The position numbers were made by a program, and so were the translations under genes. The notes under the pieces were generated by a model, which saw only the letters and a program-made list of their open reading frames with translations, did not search any database and had not been told where the DNA came from. A stretch of 5,748 bases of DNA, taken from NCBI GenBank assembly GCA_013697225.1, contig JACCXG010000514.1:1-5748 (forward strand), read 5' to 3'. This document shows positions 1 through 4,132 of the stretch, one piece after another (the stretch's first letter is position 1; every line of letters begins with the position of its first letter). This DNA comes from Acidobacteriota bacterium (lineage in GTDB: Bacteria > Acidobacteriota > Vicinamibacteria > Vicinamibacterales > 2-12-FULL-66-21).

Positions 1-1208
1 CGGCCGATGTAGCTGTCGACGAGCTCGCGGAAGGCGACGGCCAGCTCGTCGTGTGTGCCACGGAGCGTCGTGTAGTGTTCGCCGTCGATGTACACGGGGC
101 AGTTGGGTGACTCTCCGGTTCCAGGCAGGCTGATGCCAATGTTGGCAGCCTTCGATTCACCGGGGCCGTTGACGACGCAGCCCATGACCGCGAGGGTCAT
201 GGCCTCTACACCTTCGTACTGCCTCTTCCACTCCGGCATGCGTTCCCGGATGTAATCCTGCGTCTGCTCGGCAAGCTCCTGGAACGTACTGCTCGTCGTG
301 CGCCCGCACCCGGGGCAGGCTGTGACGCTCGGTGAGAACGCACGCAGGCCGAGCGACTGCAGCAGTTCGCACGCTGCGTAGACCTCTTCCCGGCGATCCC
401 CGCCCGGTCGGGGCGTGAGCGACATCCGGATGGTGTCGCCTATGCCTTCCTCGAGCAGGACGCCCATGGCTGCGGCGGACCACACGAGCCCCTTCGCCCC
501 CATCCCCGCTTCCGTGAGGCCGAGATGCAGGGGTTGATCGGTCCTCCGGGAGAGTTCCCGGTAGACCGCGATCAGATCCCGCGGACGTGAGGTCTTGCAC
601 GAGATGATGATCTGGTCCTTGCGAAGACCGGATTCGAGCGCCAGCTCCGTGGACTGCACGGCGGACAGCACCATGCACTCGTTGATGATCTCTTCGGAGG
701 TCAGCCCGAGGTCGCGGTCGGTGTTCTCCTGCATCTTTGCGACGACGAGCTCCTGATTCAGTGAGCCTCCGTTGACGCCGATACGGACAGGCTTCCCGTT
801 GTCCTGTGCCACGCTGCAGATCGTGGCAAACTGCTCGTCGCGGCGGCGCCCGGTCCCGACATTCCCCGGGTTGATCCTGTACTTGTCGAGCGCCTGAGCG
901 CAGTCCGGGTACCTGGTCAGCAGGAGGTGGCCGTTGTAGTGGAAGTCGCCGATGAGCGGGGCGGTCACGCCAGCGTCGAGCATCCGCCGCTTGATCTCGG
1001 GGACAGCGGCCGCGGCGGGGGGCACGTTCACGGTCACGCGCACCATCTCTGACCCGGCCTCGGCAAGCTCGATACACTGCTGCGCCGTCGCCGCAACGTC
1101 AGCCGTGTCGGTCATCGTCATCGACTGCACGACGACAGGAGCGCCCCCTCCGACCTGGACGTTGCCAACCCGAACGCCGACGGTCCTGTGAAGCTTCAGG
1201 AGGGGCAT
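1..1208 (-). CDS. ispG: 4-hydroxy-3-methylbut-2-enyl diphosphate synthase IspG (GcpE), 3' end cut by window edge
   Basis: IspG reduces and opens the ring of methylerythritol cyclodiphosphate to give HMBPP, the penultimate MEP-pathway step, in the cytosol. The reading frame starts MPLLKLHRTVGVRVGNVQVG and runs open for 402 codons to the left edge. The N-terminal TIM-barrel part shows the typical VVQSMTMTDTADV, LIGDFHYNGH, LDKYRINPGN and HLGLTEAGMG segments. The C-terminal [4Fe-4S] domain has CPGCGRT (Cys298, Cys301) and MGCVVNGPGES (Cys344, Glu351). Those four ligand positions and spacings match, within one residue, those I recall for the ~406-residue Thermus thermophilus enzyme, so this is the two-domain type and probably lacks only a few residues beyond DSYIG. 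The start at 1208 is the first ATG after an in-frame TAG at 1245-1247, which lies inside a repeat array. Its ribosome site is weak (AGAG a few bases upstream). It is divergent from the gene at 1580. Identification is firm. Confidence 0.97.
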   Translation of the reverse strand, partial: MPLLKLHRTVGVRVGNVQVGGGAPVVVQSMTMTDTADVAATAQQCIELAEAGSEMVRVTVNVPPAAAAVPEIKRRMLDAGVTAPLIGDFHYNGHLLLTRYPDCAQALDKYRINPGNVGTGRRRDEQFATICSVAQDNGKPVRIGVNGGSLNQELVVAKMQENTDRDLGLTSEEIINECMVLSAVQSTELALESGLRKDQIIISCKTSRPRDLIAVYRELSRRTDQPLHLGLTEAGMGAKGLVWSAAAMGVLLEEGIGDTIRMSLTPRPGGDRREEVYAACELLQSLGLRAFSPSVTACPGCGRTTSSTFQELAEQTQDYIRERMPEWKRQYEGVEAMTLAVMGCVVNGPGESKAANIGISLPGTGESPNCPVYIDGEHYTTLRGTHDELAVAFRELVDSYIG

Positions 1209-1229
1209 GGATCTCTGATCATAACGTCC

Positions 1230-1320
1230 GCCTACCTGCCGCTGCTACCCGCTACCAGCTACCCGCTTCCTGCTGCGCTTCTCCCTTCTCCCTTGTTCCT
1301 TCTCCCTTTCCAATGCTCCC
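1230..1320. repeat. Heptanucleotide array A1, pyrimidine-rich on + strand (13 units)
   Basis: Thirteen consecutive 7-mers stay in one phase over 91 bp. Units at 1244, 1251 and 1258 read GCTACCC, GCTACCA, GCTACCC; those at 1279, 1286 and 1300 read TTCTCCC; GCTTCCT at 1265 and GCTGCGC at 1272 lie between them. The unit drifts along the array while the period stays at 7 without any indel. The array begins 22 bp upstream of the ispG ATG, so its purine-rich strand would be the ispG 5' leader if transcription starts upstream of it. Segment 1265-1276 is the exact reverse complement of 1479-1490 and 1535-1546 in array A2. There are no spacers of CRISPR type. Confidence 0.85.
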
Positions 1321-1336
1321 ACCCCAGCCATTTACT

Positions 1337-1365
1337 TCGACAGTGTCCTCTTTTTGGAACAGAAT
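1337..1365 (+). promoter_or_regulatory. Candidate sigma-70 type promoter for the gene at 1580
   Basis: TCGACA at 1337-1342 matches the -35 consensus TTGACA at five of six bases. After a 17-bp spacer, CAGAAT at 1360-1365 matches TATAAT at four of six, including the final AAT. A transcript would start near 1372 and carry a ~200-nt leader containing all of array A2. The small palindrome GACA-G-TGTC overlaps the -35 box and could be an operator. This is a pattern match only; one such match is not surprising in a gap of this size. Confidence 0.3.
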
Positions 1366-1422
1366 GGGACCCTTACTTCCTGTCAGCCGGCACGGAACTT
1401 AGGCATCGCCAGTAATTCTGCC

Positions 1423-1438
1423 GGGCGTCCCTTTTGCA
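1423..1438 (+). promoter_or_regulatory. Weak sigma-54-like -24/-12 element
   Basis: The bases from 1423 align with the consensus TGGCACGNNNNTTGCA: the invariant GG falls at 1424-1425 and the invariant GC at 1436-1437, the correct 12-bp distance. The -12 half (TTGCA) is perfect, but the -24 half keeps only GGC. A second partial box at 1389-1400 has a perfect -24 half (GGCACGG) but lacks the -12 GC. Either could be chance; no activator gene or enhancer site is visible in the window. Confidence 0.18.
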
Positions 1439-1474
1439 CTAGAGGGCCTGAGTAAGCAGAAAGGCCGGATCAGA

Positions 1475-1562
1475 GTCGGCAGCAGGAAGCCCAAGAGCAG
1501 GAGCCAGGAGCCGGCTGCGGGCAGCAGGCAGCAGGCAGCAGGAAGCAGGAAGCAGGAAGCAG
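1475..1562. repeat. Heptanucleotide array A2, purine-rich on + strand, consensus GCAGGMA
   Basis: Twelve full units and one partial unit of about 7 bp run directly up to the start region of the following gene. Units at 1517, 1524 and 1531 read GCGGGCA, GCAGGCA, GCAGGCA; those at 1538, 1545 and 1552 are identical GCAGGAA; a final GCAG ends at 1562. The left part is more degenerate (GTCGGCA, GCAGGAA, GCCCAAG from 1475, then one slightly irregular unit before GCCAGGA at 1503), while the right end is perfect, suggesting that the newest copies lie next to the gene. The sequence is inverted relative to array A1, with 12-nt exact reverse-complement matches. AGGA in each unit resembles a ribosome-binding site. 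Confidence 0.9.
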
Positions 1563-1569
1563 ACTTGAT

Positions 1570-1575
1570 GGAGAG
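1570..1575 (+). promoter_or_regulatory. Ribosome-binding site that favours the ATG at 1580
   Basis: GGAGAG lies 6 nt (counting from GGAG) before the ATG at 1580, which begins a clean signal peptide. The alternatives at 1565 (TTG) and 1568 (ATG) would add five or four residues including a charged ER pair before the hydrophobic stretch, and would have to use the AGGA of the last array units. The 1580 start is preferred, but the ATG at 1568 is not excluded. Confidence 0.65.
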
Positions 1576-1579
1576 AACG

Positions 1580-2587
1580 ATGACTGCACAGGCATGGCTA
1601 CGGGCGACGGTTGCGGCTGGACTGCTGGCGATCGCGAGCATCTCAACCGCGGCACAACAGACCATCAGCTCGAACGACATTCAGCGCCTGCAGGACCAGG
1701 TGTTCCAGGCCGGTTCAGAACTGAGCCGCCTGCGCTCCGGCGATGCATCGCTGGCCTCGCGACTCGAGTCGGATCTGGACGAGCTCCGCGAGGAGGTCAT
1801 CTACCTGAAGGTGAAGCTCCGAAGAGAAGGCACGGTCAATCGAACAGAGTATTCCGACCTGCGTGACAGGCTGCAGGAGCTGCGGGCGCGTGCGCGCGGC
1901 GAGTCCACGCAGCAAGGTGCCTGGTCGGCGCCATCAGCCGGTTCGACGACTGGCGCGTCGAGCGCACCGCGCACCGGTTCGGGAGGGGCCGGCTCGGGCG
2001 CCATCACGGGTGGTGTCTACAACGGAGAGCAGACGACCCAGACGGACAGGTCTCGACAGCCGGCTCAGAGCGGGACCCAGAGCGGCAACCGCTCCGTGAT
2101 CCCGGTCGGGCAGGAGATCGACGTTCGCCTGCAGTCCCAGCTCACCTCCGACAATGCGCAGGTGGAAGACCGCTTCGAAGCCACCACGCTCGTCGAGCTG
2201 TATCGCGGCAACGATGTGCTCATCCCGTCAGGCTCGGTCCTCCGCGGCGTGGTCAGCTCGGTGAACCGCGCGACGCGCACCGATCGGAAAGGGCAGATCA
2301 CCCTCGCCTTCGACCAGATCACCGTGAACGGCCGTACCTATCCCATGCGTGGAACGGTGACGCAGGCGCTCGAGAGCGAGGGCATGCGCGGCGAGGCCGG
2401 ACGGATCGGCGCCGGTGCCGGTGTGGGCGCCATCATCGGCGGGATCATGGGAGGCGTGCGTGGAGCGCTGCTCGGCGTGCTGATCGGCGGCGGTGGCACC
2501 ATCGCCGCGACCGAAGGGACCGACGTGACGCTGCCGGCAGGCACCATCCTCCGGGTCCGGCTCGACACGCCGCCAGCGATCAACTAG
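1580..2587 (+). CDS. Secreted coiled-coil protein with VirB10-like beta domain and glycine zipper
   Basis: The 335-residue product has no function I can name. In order, it has a signal peptide (residues 1 to ~25, hydrophobic core VAAGLLAIASIS, likely cleavage after TAA), a charged coiled-coil region with heptad leucines (~34-106), a low-complexity Ser/Gly/Thr/Gln linker (~108-172) and a C-terminal beta-rich domain (~173-330). That domain opens with IPVGQEIDVRL and closes with LPAGTILRVRL, and contains VLIPSGSVLRGVV and KGQITLAFDQITVNGRTYP. This layout of 'settable threshold' strands resembles the C-terminal domain of VirB10/TrbI-type proteins. A glycine zipper (277-306, GAGAGVGAIIGGIMGGVRGA then LIGGGG) is inserted between the strands and could associate with membrane. 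Export to the periplasm or outer envelope is inferred. It is divergent from ispG and convergent with hemL, so probably monocistronic. The VirB10 link rests on motif resemblance only. Confidence 0.9.
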   Translation: MTAQAWLRATVAAGLLAIASISTAAQQTISSNDIQRLQDQVFQAGSELSRLRSGDASLASRLESDLDELREEVIYLKVKLRREGTVNRTEYSDLRDRLQELRARARGESTQQGAWSAPSAGSTTGASSAPRTGSGGAGSGAITGGVYNGEQTTQTDRSRQPAQSGTQSGNRSVIPVGQEIDVRLQSQLTSDNAQVEDRFEATTLVELYRGNDVLIPSGSVLRGVVSSVNRATRTDRKGQITLAFDQITVNGRTYPMRGTVTQALESEGMRGEAGRIGAGAGVGAIIGGIMGGVRGALLGVLIGGGGTIAATEGTDVTLPAGTILRVRLDTPPAIN

Positions 2588-2610
2588 CCCAGCCCAGGCG
2601 CTGCGGAAAC

Positions 2611-2648
2611 GCCAGCCGGCGGACCGCTCACACGGTTCACCGGCTGGT
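2611..2648. terminator. Bidirectional hairpin terminator between convergent genes
   Basis: CCAGCCGG (2612-2619) pairs perfectly with CCGGCTGG (2640-2647). After one C/A mismatch the stem continues with GGACCG (2621-2626) against CGGTTC (2633-2638, one G-U pair), closing a 6-nt loop CTCACA. That is about 14 pairs plus a possible outer G-U. The hairpin lies 23 bp after the stop of the plus-strand gene and contains the TGA stop of hemL (2637-2639) in its right arm. Neither side has a strong T-run (TCTT on the plus side, GTTT on the minus side), so the termination mode is uncertain although the structure is strong. Confidence 0.7.
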
Positions 2649-3938
2649 CTTGAACGTATCCCTCGCGGCCTTCAGCGTCTTCTCGATGTCCCGTTCGGTG
2701 TGCGCACCCGAGAGGAACCAGCCTTCGAACTGTGACGGCGGGGGATAGACCCCGCGTTCCAGCATCCCTCGAAAAAAAGCGGCGTACGCCTCGGTATCCG
2801 CAGCCGCGGCCGACTCGTAGTCACGTACCGGCTCGCTCGTGAAGAACGGCGTGACGACGGAGCCGAACGCGTTGACCTGCAGGGGAACCCCGTGGACCCG
2901 GGCGGCGTCGGCGAGCCCGCCGGCCAGCCGCGCGCCCAGTTTCGCCAGGTGCCGATACAGGCGCGGCGACAGATTCTCGAGCGACCAGAGCCCGGCCGTC
3001 ATCGCGAGGGGGTTTCCTGACAGGGTCCCTGCCTGATAGACGGGGCCGGACGGGGCGACGAGCGCCATGATGTCGGCCCTGCCACCGTAAGCACCCACCG
3101 GCAAACCTCCACCGATGATCTTGCCCAGGCAGGTCAGATCGGGCTTGATGCCGAACACCTGCTGCGCCCCGCCGGCCGCCGCACGAAACCCGGAAATCAC
3201 TTCGTCGAAGACGAGCAGGATGCCGTCCCGCGTGCAGATGCGGCGCAGCCCTTCCAGAAATCCGTCGCGAGGCGGAACGACTCCCATGTTGCCGGCGATC
3301 GGCTCTACGAAGATGGCCCCGACCTCACGGGGGTTCGCCGCCAGCAGCCGTTCCACCGAGTCGAGATCGTTGTACCGCGCCACGAGCGTGTCCTGCGCGG
3401 CGCTTGCCGCCACGCCCGGGCTCGTCGGCACGCCAAGCGTCATGGCCCCCGACCCCGCCTTGACGAGGAACGCATCCGCGTGGCCGTGGTAGCACCCTTC
3501 GAACTTGACGATCTTGTCGCGGGCGGTGAAGGCGCGCGCAACCCGCGCCGCGCTCATCAGGGCTTCTGTCCCCGAGTTGACGAACCGCACACGCTCCATC
3601 GAGGGCATGAGCGTCGCCACGCGCTGCGCGAGCCGCGTTTCGAGCTCCGTCGGCGCGCCGAAGCTGGTCCCCCTGGCCGCGGCCGCCGCGAGCGCCTTCA
3701 CCAGTCCCTTTGGCGCATGCCCATGGATGAGCGGCCCCCACGACATGACGAAATCGATGTACTTGTGGCCGTCCGCGTCCTCGATGATTGCCCCCCGGCC
3801 GCGGGACACGAAGAGCGGCGTGGCCCCAACCGCCTTGAACGCCCGCACCGGGCTGTCGACACCCCCTGGCAGGATGCGGGAGGCTGCGGCAAACAGCTTT
3901 TCTGAACGTGGATAGCGCGATCGGGATCTACGAAGCAT
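2637..3938 (-). CDS. hemL: Glutamate-1-semialdehyde 2,1-aminomutase HemL
   Basis: HemL is a PLP-dependent cytosolic enzyme that moves the amino group of glutamate-1-semialdehyde to form 5-aminolevulinate in the C5 route to tetrapyrroles. The 433-residue length is normal for the family. Visible hallmarks are the N-terminal PGGVDSPVRAFKAVG (24-38), FVNSGTEALMSAAR (119-132) for the PLP phosphate, GCYHGHAD (148-155), the gating-loop sequence GSGAMTLGVPTSPG (162-175), VFDEVISGFR (243-252) with the cofactor-binding Asp245, and CLGKIIGGGLPVGAYGG (270-286) with the Schiff-base lysine at 273. All key residues are present, so it should be active. The ATG at 3938 has AGGA 7 nt upstream. It is convergent with the gene at 1580, and its stop codon lies in the shared hairpin. 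Upstream, 24 bp from the start, lies a heptamer array; the same-strand gene beyond ends 133 bp away, so cotranscription is possible. Confidence 0.97.
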   Translation of the reverse strand: MLRRSRSRYPRSEKLFAAASRILPGGVDSPVRAFKAVGATPLFVSRGRGAIIEDADGHKYIDFVMSWGPLIHGHAPKGLVKALAAAAARGTSFGAPTELETRLAQRVATLMPSMERVRFVNSGTEALMSAARVARAFTARDKIVKFEGCYHGHADAFLVKAGSGAMTLGVPTSPGVAASAAQDTLVARYNDLDSVERLLAANPREVGAIFVEPIAGNMGVVPPRDGFLEGLRRICTRDGILLVFDEVISGFRAAAGGAQQVFGIKPDLTCLGKIIGGGLPVGAYGGRADIMALVAPSGPVYQAGTLSGNPLAMTAGLWSLENLSPRLYRHLAKLGARLAGGLADAARVHGVPLQVNAFGSVVTPFFTSEPVRDYESAAAADTEAYAAFFRGMLERGVYPPPSQFEGWFLSGAHTERDIEKTLKAARDTFKTSR

Positions 3939-3945
3939 TTGAAGA

Positions 3946-3949
3946 TCCT
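3946..3949 (-). promoter_or_regulatory. Ribosome-binding site of hemL
   Basis: On the minus strand AGGA is followed by 7 nt and then the ATG at 3938, which fixes the hemL start. It lies only 13 bp from the edge of the G-rich repeat array at 3963, so any structure in that array would sit directly beside the initiation region. Confidence 0.7.
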
Positions 3950-3962
3950 AGTTCGCCCCAGG

Positions 3963-4011
3963 CCCAATTCCCAACTCCCAACCTCCAACTCCCAATGCCC
4001 AATGCCCAATG
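3963..4011. repeat. Heptanucleotide array A3, consensus CCCAAYK on + strand (7 units)
   Basis: Seven exactly phased 7-mers: CCCAATT, CCCAACT, CCCAACC, TCCAACT, then three identical CCCAATG. On the minus strand, the hemL sense strand, this gives GGG every 7 nt with one GG unit, i.e. a pattern able to form a G-quadruplex, ending 24 bp before the hemL ATG. A decayed eighth unit (CTCACAC) may follow at 4012-4018. The array is inverted relative to A4. Confidence 0.92.
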
Positions 4012-4109
4012 CTCACACCACGGGCCCATTGGCAGTTGCGAGTTGGGAAACGGCCCTTGGGAGTTGTCAGCTCAGACTTGGGAATTGGCCCGTGGGAGTT
4101 GGGAATTGG
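3964..4109. repeat. 17-bp perfect inverted repeat joining arrays A3 and A4
   Basis: Positions 3964-3980 are the exact reverse complement of 4093-4109. A second small arm, CCAATG (4006-4011) with CATTGG (4027-4032), lies near the turn. Because the units repeat, several alternative registers shifted by 7 bp are possible, so transcripts through the gap in either direction could fold into a long but imperfect hairpin. The right arm lies inside the end of the upstream coding sequence. Confidence 0.8.
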
Positions 4110-4132
4110 AAGTCGGGAGTTGGAGTTCTGAG
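4035..4132. repeat. Heptanucleotide array A4, consensus RTTGGGA on + strand (14 units), partly coding
   Basis: Fourteen 7-mers keep a single phase over 98 bp, including clear units GTTGGGA (4042, 4098), CTTGGGA (4056, 4077), CGTGGGA (4091), GTCGGGA (4112) and GTTGGAG (4119), with several decayed ones between (AACGGCC, GCTCAGA). No indel breaks the phase. The segment 4072-4132 is the 3' end of the minus-strand membrane-protein gene and supplies its stop codon. GGG runs at 4080, 4094, 4101 and 4115 also make a weak G-quadruplex candidate on the plus strand. Confidence 0.88.

Larger units (their letters stand above)
1321..1474. other. Non-repetitive core of the divergent ispG / 1580-gene intergenic region
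   Basis: This 154-bp stretch between arrays A1 and A2 is less GC-rich than the flanking genes and shows no credible protein-coding frame. It is the natural place for the two divergent promoters. It contains a small palindrome GACA-G-TGTC at 1338-1346, a short inverted repeat GGCCT (1445-1449) with AGGCC (1462-1466), and the promoter-like boxes listed separately. I recognise no riboswitch or known small RNA in it. For the whole gap 1209-1579, everything outside this core is repeat array plus short leader sequence. Confidence 0.6.

Noticed and set aside
157..1077. Minus-strand 306-codon open frame rich in Arg
   Set aside because: It is a shifted frame of ispG; the true frame carries all IspG motifs and cysteine ligands and runs from 1208 to the edge.
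1188..1415. Short plus-strand frame over the ispG start and array A1
   Set aside because: Its product is mostly translated pyrimidine repeat (Pro/Leu/Ser) with no domain; it overlaps the start of ispG on the opposite strand.
1321..1474. Riboswitch or small RNA in the intergenic core
   Set aside because: Only a 5-bp inverted repeat and short palindromes are visible; no known conserved riboswitch core was recognised.
1399..1680. Minus-strand frames with CFLLPAACCLLPAAG-like peptides
   Set aside because: These are translated heptamer units of array A2 read antisense; no start context and no family resemblance.
3480..3915. Plus-strand open frames antisense to hemL
   Set aside because: They are frame shadows typical of GC-rich coding DNA; the hemL frame explains the region completely.
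3963..4132. CRISPR array
   Set aside because: The unit is 7 bp, contiguous and without unique spacers; no cas genes are present.
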